Origin: Hydractinia symbiolongicarpus
Taxonomy: Eukaryota; Cnidaria; Hydrozoa; Anthoathecata; Hydractiniidae
NCBI RefSeq assembly: GCF_029227915.1
Contig: NC_079887.1
Location: 23,061,650 to 23,125,649 of the forward strand
Length of the DNA: 64,000 nucleotides
Direction: 5' to 3'
The position numbers and the translations under genes are program-made. Position 1 is the stretch's first letter. Every line of letters begins with the position of its first letter. Positions 1 through 10,696 of this stretch are shown here, piece after piece. The notes under the pieces were generated by a model. That model had not been told where the DNA came from. It was given only the letters and a program-made list of their open reading frames with translations, and did no database searches.

Positions 1-382
1 TGACATTTGTTACACAAGCTCACAATCAAATACAGGTGCCCCTGATTTATCCATGTTAGATGAGAAAATTGCTAAAAAAGTTCAAAATATTTTGTCAAAG
101 TATTTTTGAGAAAATACATATACACTTTGTTTCATAAAAATACCAAAAGTCTTCCTACAGAGGTCAGTAAAGTATTATATTGTTTAAAGAAGAGTATGAC
201 CAGCCTTTTATATCTATGCTTTATGAAAAGAGTGTATATATATATTTTTTTGATACTAGTTTCACGCAACAAACTGTCCAAAAATTTGAAATAAAAACAT
301 ATATATAGAGAGTAAAAGTTTAGTAAAATATATAAAGTAGAAAAAAACCCATCCAAAACCATCACAAATAACTTATATACTT
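1..382. other. AT-rich non-coding flank
   Basis: Very AT-rich sequence with runs of TATATA and short open frames on both strands that overlap each other and have no protein-like composition. It lies just beyond the stop codon of the minus-strand DUF6589 gene and probably includes its 3' untranslated region. No confident gene is seen. Confidence 0.5.
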
Positions 383-3300
383 CTAATTTTCTGGTAGTTC
401 ACTTAGATGTTTTTTAATCCATTTTTGATGTTCCATGACGTTGATATATCGAAGTGGAGATCGTCTTATATTCGGAAAACTAGAATGGTGGCGCAATGGT
501 GCATGGTCAAAAGGCTTAATTGTCAGCAGATCAGCAATCATTTCCTTTTCGTCTTGACTTGAATCACGGGTTTGATGTTGTACTGACAGAGGATGGATCC
601 CTGATGTGTTGTCATAATTTTCTGAAATTTCTCTGATACCACTTACAGCTTTACATACCTTGCTAATAGATTGAACAGTTTTATTAGGGCCCATTCTTTG
701 AACAATGCTCTTGCTTAACTTGTTGCAAATTTCCTGAGCAAGATCTTCTTCCATATTATTTCCAGGACCACCTCTCCAATTAACAAAAAAGCCATATTTA
801 AACTGTTCTGATAAACGTGGTGTCAACATACATTCAATTTGTGCAATGCTAACGAACATTTCAATAGAATACTTACTAAAACCTCCTAGTGATCTGAATA
901 CAGTTAACAAAAGCTTTTGATTAATAAGGTTACGTTTACCATCACCCTCTTTGGCTGTATCCTTCATTTGCAAAATTAAAATAGTAAGAAAAATCGAACA
1001 TAACCCATAGTTCTTGACATAATCATCCCCTCCTGTGACATTTGGATTTTTTTGGAACAAAAAATTTTGAACAAATGTACCTAACACATCATCAAAATAC
1101 CTTCTTTGCTTTTCTTTGTCATGTGTAATGTTGACTGGAAACGGATAATTTGATGGTCTGTCTTCTAGAGAGCTCATACCCAGAAATTTCATTAATGCGA
1201 CGATTATGTAGGCACGACCCGTACTTAAAAATAATTGTTCACTACCTTCATATGAATCTAATACTTTAGACGGTTTCGCATCCTTTCGGTTATACTTTTC
1301 CCTGAAATATTTAAGAGTTCCAATTTCTTTGACTGATTCAGGTGCATAAAGCAGGGAATAACTGTACTGCAATAGTGACGCTTTGCAATGCCACATCACA
1401 GGTTTAAATGGAGCACAGTGTTCCAAACGGTCAGATAGTGTGTGTGCTCCACCAAGAAGGTGTTTTGCACCAGCAAACCGAACTCTTGTGAGCTGGTCTC
1501 CAGAAAAAGGTATTTTCATTTCCCTCATGGGATCGTGTTCAGTAAAAACAACATGACCAATGGTCTGACCAGGATCTGCTTGATAGTCAACACCTACTGT
1601 ATTTGGTAACCGTTGTGGGTCTGGTAACTTCTCTAACTGTCCCGCTTGATAGTAGATTTCTGCAATCCAATTTTCAAACGTTCTAAGAATTTCAACACAG
1701 TCTAAATATTTTGATTCGTTTGCGTTAATAATTGGCATGGAAATAATGGTTGATTTTTGTTTCATGCATTCACTATGTGGGTGAGGTAAATGCACTGGCA
1801 GCACGTTTTTTAAAAACTTAAATTGTGAAAGAAATTCCAACATTATTCTCCCAATTAAAATTTTCGAGGTGTCAGCATAATGTTGCCATTCTTGAACATT
1901 TGGCATAAACAAATTTGGTGATGCAGTACGTACACTTTTGATTAAAGGAATATCATTAGACAGATGTTGCAATGGTATTCGATTTTCAATTAGATTACTG
2001 GCCATCATGTGGAGGTCGTTATTGTCAACATTTTTCCTTGTAGCCACAAGCACCCTCATATCCCAGTTATCTGATGTACCACGCAAAGATCCACCATTTC
2101 TGATAATATTAACAGCCTTTTCCATAAAATGACCATCTGCTAATTTTACCAAAACATCGCGCATTGAATTCGATAAGCAAAATCCAACTCGATTTAATCT
2201 TCTTTGGAACTATATAAATTGTATATGTATGTAATATCAAATAAACGACTTGGAAGTATTTAATTTACCTCTAGTCTATCTAAGCCAATTATAACACATT
2301 TTTTAGGTTTAGGTCATACTTGTTAGGTTTAGTTTGATACTTTTTTAGAACGGTTTAGAGCTGACCCCTCCTTTAAGCCTTTAAAATGCTTTTCCAAGCC
2401 AATTAATTTAATTTTTCAATTTTCCCAATACTTTGTGAGTTAGCAGTTAAAATTACCTATGTAATCTCAGCCTTTTGTTTCATAATAATTAAGTTTCTTA
2501 TTAAAAATTTGTGTACATGTGGTAAAACTTATTGCTGCTGTTATGTTATGTTACTATAATTTTGATTTTTTGATTTTTTTGTGAAGGTTAATTTAATTGT
2601 ATATAGACTTTTTTATTTTTGATATTTTGATTTGGATAAAAACTAAAGTATGTTGAAATAGAGTTGTATATATAATACCTGTCTACTGCAACCTCCTTCA
2701 ATTGCAAGAATGGTGTTAATTCTCTGTAGTCGACTTAATTCATGCCATCTAATCTGCATTAACACTGAATAGACAAAACAAAGTTTAACTTTTAAACTAT
2801 TACTCAAGGGTTGGTGTAATTTACCAGTGCTTGCTAGCAAAATTTTTAACAATAAAGAATGATTTGATTCTAACTCTTCCCATAAACTTTCGAAATCAAA
2901 TGTCTGTAAGCCATTGTAGCTTGTATCATGTAAGTATGATGGTTTAGTTCTCCTACAAAGTTTTGCAGAATCACTTTCAACCTCCAGCAACATTTTACTT
3001 TCAAAGTCTACCATGGAATTTTCACAATTTTCTTTATTTCTTTGTATGTTTGTGACATCACAGAGAGCAGGTTTATTTCAAAAAGCTTCTTTTTTGCCAC
3101 AGATATGGTTTTACTTGGTGAAGAAACTGCACAACGTTTAACTGAAACATTTTGTCTATGTAAACTTTGTTTTTTTTGGCACTGACATCGGTATTCATGC
3201 ATTTTTTGAATAAACGATATACATTTACGACATATAGCATCAGACATTCCATCATCTTGTGACACTCTTATTCCACATGTTTGCTCAATTTTAAATGTTA

Positions 3301-3448
3301 GGTAAATTTTTTCTCCACTTTTTGAAAAACATTTTGTCACATGGTTTTGAGCAGTGACAATACAGCATAACCGACAAAGCACTTTATTTTTAGGTAAAGT
3401 GGCATGTTTAGTATATATCTTTGTTGGTGTATTAACAACTTCAGCCAT
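383..3448 (-). CDS. ZAD-like zinc finger / DUF6589 protein gene, spliced
   Basis: Recognised as a DUF6589-type protein, a large family of unknown function in cnidarians and fungi. The last exon (2209-383) carries the hallmark GDQLTRVR segment and a following conserved tryptophan/histidine stretch (PVMWHCK). Exon 2 ends at 2679 with the donor CAG|GTATTA. Exon 3 starts at 2209 after a TATATAG acceptor, and the join reads through the family motif ending CSRQ then FQRRLNRVGFCLS, so the 469-bp intron is well supported. The 5' part (about 3448-3014) has paired CxxC motifs (CRLC and CRKC) typical of a ZAD-like zinc-binding module. The join between the ZAD exon and exon 2 (near 3010) is unclear: the frames are offset, so either a short unrecognised intron or a frameshift lies there. 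The start MAEVVNTPTK at 3448 is chosen over an upstream ATG at 3484 because it directly precedes the zinc module. A role in DNA binding is inferred from ZAD only. Confidence 0.75.
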
Positions 3449-3691
3449 TACAATGTGAAGATGACATTGACAAAAGTACTCCAAAACTGACTTGAAACAT
3501 TTGCACTGTTATCACTACTAACTTAGCAATATGTAGCTAGCTAAACTTAAACAAAAAAACAATATAGTTACTATATTCCTTTGTACACTCAACATAAAGT
3601 AGTTTAAACATAGTAGGCTGTTTCATATACAGAAGGAAAAAAAAGGATTATTACTTATTGCATTACTTTAGCGAAAAGGTAGCTAGCTACC

Positions 3692-3799
3692 TTTATGTCT
3701 AATCTGCTACAACGACAACAAATCAGTAAAGCTAGTGACATTTGCATCTTTATGTCTGGTCTGCTACACAACAAATCAGTAAAGGTAGTTACATTTGCC
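3692..3799. repeat. Imperfect tandem duplication, two units of about 55 bp
   Basis: Two adjacent copies (about 3692-3748 and 3749-3799) both begin TTTATGTCT, contain ACAACAAATCAGTAAAG and end with ACATTTGC. They differ by several substitutions and a small deletion. The unit has no obvious coding role. Confidence 0.7.
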
Positions 3800-4051
3800 T
3801 GTATTTTACATGCAACTAAAAACTTAAATTTCTATCTATTCCTGGTGTCTTATGTTACATATAATAATAATAACTAGCTATATATATAAATAATATCACA
3901 ATCCCTAATCTTTTCTAATGTTGAATCAATTTTTTAAAGCTGGAGACCAACAGCCCAGCTGCCATGTTTGTTGTTACTGCCGCGAAAGACAACTATGCAT
4001 AAATTATATTTTGGGTATAATTATCATAAATTATAAGCGATCATGTGACCA

Positions 4052-4118
4052 GCCTGTTCCAGGGCTTTTTCGCCTCTATCAGCTTTATCAACAAGGCAAA
4101 ATGCCCTGGGAACGAGGT
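4052..4118. repeat. Short inverted repeat / possible small foldback
   Basis: A CCTGTTCCAGGGC arm followed by a GCCCTGGGAACGAGG arm makes an imperfect hairpin directly upstream of the gene fragment at 4135. It may be the end of a small non-autonomous element, but no flanking target duplication was identified. Confidence 0.4.
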
Positions 4119-4221
4119 TGGGCATTTTGCGAAAAACATTAAATCAAAACTGAGACCACTTGGCCTAAGAAAGGGATGTAAAATTCTGCAGGAATGGATC
4201 AAACCCATCAGTAATCATCTA

Positions 4222-4303
4222 CAGTGGAATCCCTCTAAAGCGGACACCATTGGTGCAAAAAAAAAGTGTCCGCTTTAGAGGGATGTCCGCTTTATAGGAA
4301 GTT
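4222..4303 (+). repeat. Tigger left terminal and subterminal repeats
   Basis: The end begins CAGTGGAATCCCTC and continues into AAAGCGGACACC, then two inverted GTCCGCTTTAGAGGG/GTCCGCTTTATAGG units within 80 bp. Such arrays are probable transposase-binding sites. Confidence 0.85.
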
Positions 4304-4595
4304 GACCAAAAAAGCTTTTTTTGTAGTACTGGCGGGTATCATGGGGTGACTTGCAACACTAGGGTAGACGGCAACATCAATAGATTTAGCTTATCGAGCA
4401 AAGAACCCAAGTTGGCTGTGTAAAGTAAGTTTAGCAGCTCAAATTTGTCGGTGTTGCAACCAACCTTTAAGTGTTGCTAAGGTTATAAACTAAGAAACCA
4501 AGTTATATTACGAAGATATATTTCATTTATCTTATAGGTCTTTCAATACACGTTTTTCTCCCTATTTGAAATAATCTTTGATTGAGGATTGTTTT

Positions 4596-6146
4596 CTATT
4601 TTGAAGCTGAAGTTCCCAATCTTTTTCGTAATGGTTGACAACATTTCTTGGCATGTTTAATTTTATCAAGCATAGTGATTAGCTCGGTGAAACCAAGCAT
4701 TTCTTCTTCAACCACGTCTTCACTCTCATCATCATCCTCGGAAATCTCTTCGACCTGACATGCCATCTCTGGATTTTCAATTGCGTTAATGCTAGCTTCT
4801 CGGATTTGATGTCGCCAATTTATTTCTAATTCGTTAGTTCTTGGCTCCGAAGCTGGAACATCGGCGTCAAAATCGATGTATTCTGCAGCAGACATATCTT
4901 CAGTTAATTCCTTCACCAGAGCTTCAAATTCCAAGTCATCTTCTTGATCTTCCATCAATTCACTTTCTCCTTGAACTACGCCACATTTCTCGAAACAATT
5001 TTTGATGGTCAAGTTGGTTACTTCTTTCCACGCATCTTGAACCCATTGAATAGCCATAAGTATGTCTACGCTCTTGATAATTTCAGTTGCAGATTTATTC
5101 TCCTGGATCCTTGCAAGCACGTATTTGACCAGTCTTTTTCTGTACTTTACCTTGAAGTTTTGGATGATCCCCGCATCGAGTGGTTGAAGCCTTGAAGTTG
5201 TGTTCTTCGGTAAGAAAATGATTTTGATTTGTGAAAACTGGCCTATCATTGACTCCGGATGACAGGTGGCGTTGTCCAGAAAAAGAATAACTTTTCTGTC
5301 CTCAAATAAAAGTTTTCTGTTAAAACGTGCCAGTACAGTTTCCATTACTTGAGATGTCATCCAAGATTTAGGATTTGAAAAGTAGTGAACGTTAGCTGGA
5401 CGCGATGGATCTTTCAATATTTTAAAACAACGCGGGACTTTACTCTTCCAGATAACAACAGGCTGGTCGATCTTTTCCCCAGCTGCATTTACAAAAAAAG
5501 CGACAGTTAATCTAAGCTTTGACTTTTTCCCACCTTTTGCTTGTTTTCCTTTTTCCACTAACCCTTTGGCCGGTAGAGCTTTAAAAAAACAGCCAGACTC
5601 GTCCATGTTCCAAATATTTTCTAGTGAATAACCTTCAACCAATTCTTTGATCCTCTCCATCCAGGAAGTAACCGTTTCTGTAGAAACGTCACCAGCTTCA
5701 CCAACAATACGACGTTCTTTGACGGAATATGTTGTTTTCCAACGATCCAACCAACCGTCAGAGGCGGAGAAATTATCAAAATCGCTGTTCTGAAGTTTTT
5801 CCTTAATTTCCAACGCCTCCTCTTTAAGCATTACACCATTAGGGTAGATGTTAGAAGCGCAACATCTTTTGTACCATTCGAATAAGATCTCATTTATCTT
5901 GTGATACTTGCCATGGCGGTTACGTTTTTTTGTTTTCTCACGAAAAATTTCATGTTGTTCACGAATTTTCTTTTCGTCTCTTAAAATATTTGCTGCGGCT
6001 GTCTTTCCAATCTTGTAAATGTCTGCTAGTTTTCTACATCCAAGTTCTGGATTTTTTTTGGCGAAATCCAAAAACTTGATCTTATCATCTAATGATAAAG
6101 TTTTCTTCGCTAGTTTACCAGCAAGCTGCTGCTTCGACATTGCCAT
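4596..6146 (-). CDS. Tigger/pogo transposase, CENP-B-type HTH + DDE_1, full length
   Basis: A 516-residue transposase that would bind the element's ends and cut and paste it at TA sites in the nucleus. The N-terminal helix-turn-helix (about residues 15-60, CRKLADIYKIGKTAAANIL) and a second Tc5/CENP-B-like HTH (about 80-150, ending DGWLDRWK) precede a DDE_1 core. The three acidic residues are seen in NMDESGCFF, LFLDNATCHP and LQPLDAGIIQNFK. The last two are separated by 32 residues, giving the DD32D pattern of this group. The C-terminal third is acidic (SEDDDESEDVVEEE). The start MAMSKQQ directly precedes the HTH. There are no stops or frameshifts, so the protein could be active. It is transcribed away from the HIRAN gene across a very short shared promoter region. 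Confidence 0.93.
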   Translation of the reverse strand: MAMSKQQLAGKLAKKTLSLDDKIKFLDFAKKNPELGCRKLADIYKIGKTAAANILRDEKKIREQHEIFREKTKKRNRHGKYHKINEILFEWYKRCCASNIYPNGVMLKEEALEIKEKLQNSDFDNFSASDGWLDRWKTTYSVKERRIVGEAGDVSTETVTSWMERIKELVEGYSLENIWNMDESGCFFKALPAKGLVEKGKQAKGGKKSKLRLTVAFFVNAAGEKIDQPVVIWKSKVPRCFKILKDPSRPANVHYFSNPKSWMTSQVMETVLARFNRKLLFEDRKVILFLDNATCHPESMIGQFSQIKIIFLPKNTTSRLQPLDAGIIQNFKVKYRKRLVKYVLARIQENKSATEIIKSVDILMAIQWVQDAWKEVTNLTIKNCFEKCGVVQGESELMEDQEDDLEFEALVKELTEDMSAAEYIDFDADVPASEPRTNELEINWRHQIREASINAIENPEMACQVEEISEDDDESEDVVEEEMLGFTELITMLDKIKHAKKCCQPLRKRLGTSASK

Positions 6147-6151
6147 GTTGA

Positions 6152-6730
6152 ATGTGCATTAGAAATTCAAAATTCGAAATTCTTTCCAGTTTAAAATTTT
6201 ACGCTGCAATGTCTTCACGATTCGAATGCTATTTTAAAGTTAAAGAAGCTGAAGAGAACACAGATATGTCGAACGTTCAACTAAATGAGATGCTTCTCAA
6301 AAACATTGACCAACAGATTGAGATTATCCTTATAAAACAGAAAGAATATCGCTTCGACTCGTTTATCCGTGGATACCATGCTTACATGGACATATGGAGC
6401 CCAAAAGTCGGAGAAGAGAATTTTTGTTTAAAAGCGGAAGAAGATAACGAACATGACAAGTTTGCTGTAGCGGTTACAGATGACGATAAAGTAGTTGGGC
6501 ACGTCCCTAAAAACCTTAGCAAACTATTCAACAAATTCATGTCGCTTCCTAACTGTACCATCGGATGTAAAGTGACTGGGAAGCGAGTGAACCGTGGTGC
6601 TGGCTACGGACTAGAAATTCCTGCCCAGTACCAATTAATTGGTGTTGAAAAGGCAGTTGAGTGGGCCGAGAAAAATATAAGGAAAGTGTTGGACTCGGTA
6701 AATAACAAAACTCAAAGATGTACTAAGTAA
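6152..6730 (+). CDS. HIRAN-domain protein encoded inside the Tigger element
   Basis: A second intact ORF in the transposon, divergent from the transposase. The HIRAN domain covers about residues 65-165, with FIRGYHAYMDIWSPKVGE, then NEHDKFAVAV, VVGHVPKNLS and a terminal GLEIPAQYQ. HIRAN domains (for example in HLTF) bind DNA 3' ends. A role in handling transposon ends, repair or target choice is therefore an inference. The annotated ATG lies only 5 bp from the transposase ATG. The in-frame ATG at 6209 (MSSRFECYF) leaves more room for a divergent promoter and may be the true start. The ORF sits within the terminal repeats and is open, which suggests it is maintained with the element rather than trapped by chance. 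HIRAN is not a usual Tigger component. Confidence 0.8.
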   Translation: MCIRNSKFEILSSLKFYAAMSSRFECYFKVKEAEENTDMSNVQLNEMLLKNIDQQIEIILIKQKEYRFDSFIRGYHAYMDIWSPKVGEENFCLKAEEDNEHDKFAVAVTDDDKVVGHVPKNLSKLFNKFMSLPNCTIGCKVTGKRVNRGAGYGLEIPAQYQLIGVEKAVEWAEKNIRKVLDSVNNKTQRCTK

Positions 6731-6779
6731 AATGGTTTAAATTTTAAGAAAAAGTGACATTTCATCTCGTTATTTTTCC

Positions 6780-6989
6780 ATTGTCCGCTTTATAGGGAGT
6801 GTTTATAAGGGAAACTGTCATTTGGTGCAAAGATTTTTGTCCGCTTTATAGAGTGTCCGCTTTATAATCGTCCGCTTTATAGAGATTTTTTTATGAGAGT
6901 TTGACCTAAATTCTGCCGGTGCAAAAATTTTTGTCCGCTTTAGAGGGCTGTCCGCTTTATAGGGTGTCCGCTTTAGGGGGATTCCACTG
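6780..6989 (-). repeat. Tigger right subterminal array and terminal repeat
   Basis: At least six copies of the TGTCCGCTTTATAG motif are spread over about 200 bp and end in the terminal repeat (reverse complement begins CAGTGGAATCCC). The array is longer than the one at the left end, so the two ends are asymmetric. Confidence 0.85.
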
Positions 6990-7673
6990 TATTTTGGTGT
7001 GCTGAAAATTGTGATGGAGATGCAGAAAAGTTAGTGGACATGTGGAAATCATTGTTACACCACGTGACAAACCGTCACAAATTCAAATGCTACAAAAAAT
7101 ATAAGCGTTGTGCTCATAAAAGTTACACTAAAGAACAAGTAAGACGAAAAAAGTGGGTCGAAAAGGATAGTCCTGCTTATAATAACCTGGAGAAGGTGAT
7201 AATGGATGCAAAAAAACCTGACGAAACCTTATCACATTGGAAGTTTGGAAGTATTCCATTCCCTGATAAATTGTTATGCACCCAAACGCCAAGAATTTGA
7301 ATTGAACGTCATGGCCTCGCGGGTAAATTTAGCTATTCTCGATCACAACTGTAACGTAGACAGAAAGCAGGCTGTTATCACTAAGGAGAGAAGTGGTTGC
7401 GGCGCTTTGGGCGAGAAGAGATGGCGATATTTATCAAGTAAACTTTCAAAGGAGTGGATTGCGAAGCCAGTCATGGAAGCAAAATCTCATGATTTTATTG
7501 AAAAGTTGCTTATGGAGGTAGTGCAACGAAAACTAGATGGCCAAAACATCTACAAGAAAGTAGAAAATATAGAAGGCAGATTTGACACTCCAAGGAATAT
7601 TGCGTATATAGATCGTCCAGAAAAATTGAGTATACTTGAAAAAAATAAAAAAGTAAAACGATTTTCTAAGTAG

Positions 7674-8165
7674 ATTTGATTTGTTTGTTATACACTTTTT
7701 TTATAAGAACAAGGAAATTTGGCTTCAGCCTGAAGTGTTCCTATTTTTTTCACTCGTTCAGCCTCATTGTTCTTTTAAAAAAAAGTGTATACGTAAACTA
7801 AAATTACAGATTTTACAAATCTACAAAAGCTTTGAATCCTGTATATTTTCCATCTTTTTCTGGGAAACTTTCACGAACTTTTTTCACAACGCATGCCGGT
7901 ATAACAACTCTACATCCTTTTCTCAGTGTTTCATAGTAATGCACCCAAGCCGTATATTGTCTGTATGCTGAAAAGCGTAGTTGTCTAAAAATAATATAAT
8001 ATGTTTTGTTGTTGTGGAACCTACAATCCTGGCCAATATGTGAATATGTGAATGTCTAGTGTATACTTGGATGTAAGTGATCAATTCTTTATCTTTATTT
8101 ACACCAAACAGAAGAAATGAGATACTTAAATTCAATATTTTTGTTTTTAGCCTGAGCTTTGTCGC
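7674..8165. other. Intergenic, with a short foldback repeat at 7688-7791
   Basis: Mostly AT-rich non-coding sequence. A hairpin-forming inverted repeat is present: the left arm TATACACTTTTTTTATAAGAAC near 7689 matches the reverse complement of 7766-7791, with a 50-60-bp loop, resembling a small MITE. A pyrimidine-rich tract ending TTTTTAG just before 8158 looks like a splice acceptor for the piggyBac ORF. The left end of the piggyBac element was not found here. Confidence 0.5.
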
Positions 8166-9093
8166 ATGAACGAAAAAGATAACGACGATGTTGATGATGA
8201 TGATACTGACGGAAATGATCAGGTGCAAGATAATGTGAGCGATTTGGTGGACAATGAGAATGGAAATTATGTAATGAGTGATAATGAATCAACTGTATGT
8301 TCTGGAGAGAGTGACTCTGAGGAAAGTGTTGCTGATGAAAATAGAAATGTTGCATCAAGGGCTCGTGGACGTGGTGGACGAAGTGGACCAGGTCGTCACG
8401 GACGTGGAAGACAGCGAGGTAGAGGACATGGACGACAGCGAGGTAAAGGACATGGCCGTGGACGTGTGGGTGGACAGGGAAACGGAAGAGGCGGCACAAG
8501 AAAAAAAGCTAATGGAAAAGAAAAGCCTGATGGTAATCCAGATTGGAAAAATATTGAGGAAGGTCATCAATATGTGAATCCTAATGCGGACATTGAATTT
8601 CTTGAATTTACTGGGCCAAGTCGAGAGGCAACACTACCGGAAACTCCACTGCAATTTTTTCAATTATTTTTCACAGATAACATTTTTGAACAGCTTTCCA
8701 ATCAGCAACCCTTTTAATTCACGGCGGCACGCGGCAAATGCCGACGTGATTGCCGTCGTGATTTGAGAAAAACTAATTTTTCACTTATTTCGTAAAAAAA
8801 TACAGTAAAAAAGTTTTTTCTTTTCTTTCCTTTAAATCCTTTCTTTTCATTGCTTTCGGGAACTCAAGCTGTGTTTACATTTTGTTTTTTCTTCTACGAA
8901 CCCACCATGTGTATGTTTTTTCATTCATTCATTTTTCCTCCACGTGTTCTTTTCAATTTTAATTCATTCGAATTGCGTCATAAAAAAAAGAAGAAAATTT
9001 TTATTCCCGTAGGGACATCTTCTCTTTTTGTTAAGTCGATTCAAACGTGCCACTTTATTAACAACAAACATTTTACCAGTGAAGACTTCAAAA

Positions 9094-10020
9094 ATGGTTA
9101 ATTTGTCTGTAGTGAAAAAGTGGAATTTAAAAGAATTTGAGTATTTTTGTGATGATCCAAGTGATCCTTCGAAAGTTACAAAAATAAAATGTTTAGTGTG
9201 TAGCGAATTTTATGGAGAAAATTCAAAAGAATTAGAAGGTTACAAAGCCAAGTTAAAATGCAGGTCAAAAAATGGGTCGATGGGAGTTCAACAGTGAAAA
9301 AAAATGATGCCGTCGATCATTTGAAATCAAATACCCATAACAAAGCAGTGCAACGACTCAAAGAAAAGCAAACCCCTACTACAGGCCAAGAGATCGCTCA
9401 GTCTTCAAGTAAGGAAAAAACTATCGTCGAACATGGTAGAGACTTACTGAAAGGACAGAAATCACAATTGGTAAAAAAGTTTCAGTTGGCTCATTTTCTT
9501 ATTGCTAACAATAAATCGTTTCAATTCTATACAGACCTGGTGCATTTTCAGGATGTGAGATCTGGATACCTTCATAGTTTGTCTGCAAAGGAAATGGTAT
9601 TATATTTATCAAAATCGATAGTGGAAGAAAATATAACTATTCCTTTGAATGACGGAACAAGGATTTATTTTAGTGTCTTGTTTGATGGTTCATCCAACGC
9701 TAAAACCATGGACGAAAATGAAGTTTACGTCATAAAAACATGCGATGATGGTAAGCCTCGCTATGATGTGTTATCAATGGAGCAACCAGAGCGATTAGCT
9801 TTTCTTTCAGAAGACCCAATGCTTTTGAGTGCAGCCATTCTTCTTGATTCGCAATCATATAAAACAAAGAAGAAGAAGAAATAAAACAAGCATGCGATCA
9901 ACTCGCGGTTTATTTCAAGTCACCGTTAGAAGCCAATGGTTTTGTGAAACAACGTATTCGTAAGTTGTATAACACCGCATTAAAAAATAATCTTCTGTTA
10001 TCAATAATTGTACAATCAGT

Positions 10021-10053
<33 letters not shown>

Positions 10054-10696
10054 CAGCTGCTGAACAGCTGCTGAACTCACGACTATGTATGAATATATCA
10101 TTACTTTCATGTCAAGAACATCAAGCGAAAAATGCTGGCAACAAATGTTCACGCTGAGAGAAAAACTTCAACTTCAAAATATACTTCAACTGGTGGAGAT
10201 ATGCTTGGTAATTCCAATTTCAAACGCTGAGGTAGAGAGGGTGTTCTCGGGATTTACAAAGATGATGACACGTGATAGGTGAAATAAATAATTTCTTTAA
10301 TACTCATTTCGATGCATTGAATCTCATTCATAATCAAACTTCACTTTATAATAAATTTTTAGATTGTCCTTGAAAAACGAAAGTCAAGAAGCTATTCTGC
10401 GTGTTCGTGGTGATCGAAACTTCAAACCATCGAGATACGATAAAGCGGTTACTATGTTTTTAAACCAATATCCAAATGGTGAAGTCAGGAAAAGAGCTCG
10501 AAGACTCGATGGTCACAAATTCCATCGAAGAAGAAGAGCAAAAAAAGTCCTTCCTGTAATTGTTCCACTCAGTGATGACGATGGGAAGAGCGACGATGAT
10601 GATTGCAACCAAAATCCACAACAAGAGCTTGTTAACCTTTCTGACATATCCAGTGATGAATCACAATGGTCCGAGTCTGATTCCGATGACGAATAA
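9094..10696 (+). pseudogene. hAT-like transposase remnant (BED-like N-terminus and hATC dimerisation domain, catalytic core deleted)
   Basis: The N-terminal part has a zinc-finger-like CLVC...H pattern (IKCLVCSEF, then DAVDHLKSNTHNKAV) split by a frameshift near 9255. It continues through FDGSSNAKTMDENEVYV. The sequence then jumps from LSMEQPE directly to a late-region segment (RLAFLSEDPMLLSAAILLD), so the central catalytic region is missing. A poly(T) run at 10024-10049 and a frameshift near 9870 follow. The hATC dimerisation domain is clear in LVIPISNAEVERVFSGFTKM at about 10205-10265, followed after a stop and a short gap by a basic/acidic tail ending ESDSDDE at 10696. The copy is non-autonomous. 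Confidence 0.8.
10024..10049. repeat. Poly(T) run, 26 bp
   Basis: An uninterrupted run of 26 T lies inside the hAT remnant, followed by a short direct duplication of CAGCTGCTGAA. It may be a retroposed poly(A) tail in reverse orientation or simple slippage. Confidence 0.9.

Larger units (their letters stand above)
4222..6989. mobile_element. Complete Tigger/pogo (Tc1-mariner superfamily) transposon carrying two genes
   Basis: The element starts CAGTGGAATCCC at 4222 and ends with the reverse complement GGGATTCCACTG (allowing one C/T difference just inside) at 6989. It is flanked on both sides by TA (4220-4221 and 6990-6991), the target duplication expected for the superfamily. Subterminal arrays of a GTCCGCTTTATAGGG-like motif occur at both ends. 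Inside are a full-length transposase gene on the minus strand and a divergent HIRAN-domain gene on the plus strand. Both ORFs are open and the ends are intact, so the copy may be young and potentially mobile. It split a coding sequence, which dates it later than that gene's loss or marks the event that killed it. Confidence 0.92.
4135..7673 (+). pseudogene. Uncharacterised animal gene family member, split by a Tigger insertion and frameshifted
   Basis: Coding fragments on both sides of the Tigger element belong to one protein. The left part (about 4135-4219) reads KGCKILQEWIKPISNHL. The right part resumes at 6992 with FWCAENCDGD, a segment LVDMWKSLLHHVTNRHKF, then a KKW-containing stretch. 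From memory this resembles a multi-copy family of uncharacterised proteins in fish and cnidarians (order: WIxSISNHLxW, HHVxNRH, KKW, LSHxxxTGxLExFHS, YAPKR). A single frameshift near 7240 moves the continuation (SLEVFHSLINCYAPKR) into another frame, which stays open to 7673. With the transposon removed, the left and right parts join at the TA target site. The function is unknown; the copy is almost certainly dead because of the 2.8-kb insertion plus the frameshift. The 5' end is not found. Confidence 0.7.

Noticed and set aside
8095-8570. Open frames opposite and alongside the Arg-Gly-rich piggyBac N-terminus
   Set aside because: Simple-composition shadows (His- or Ser-rich) of the RGRG-coding repeat on the real strand.
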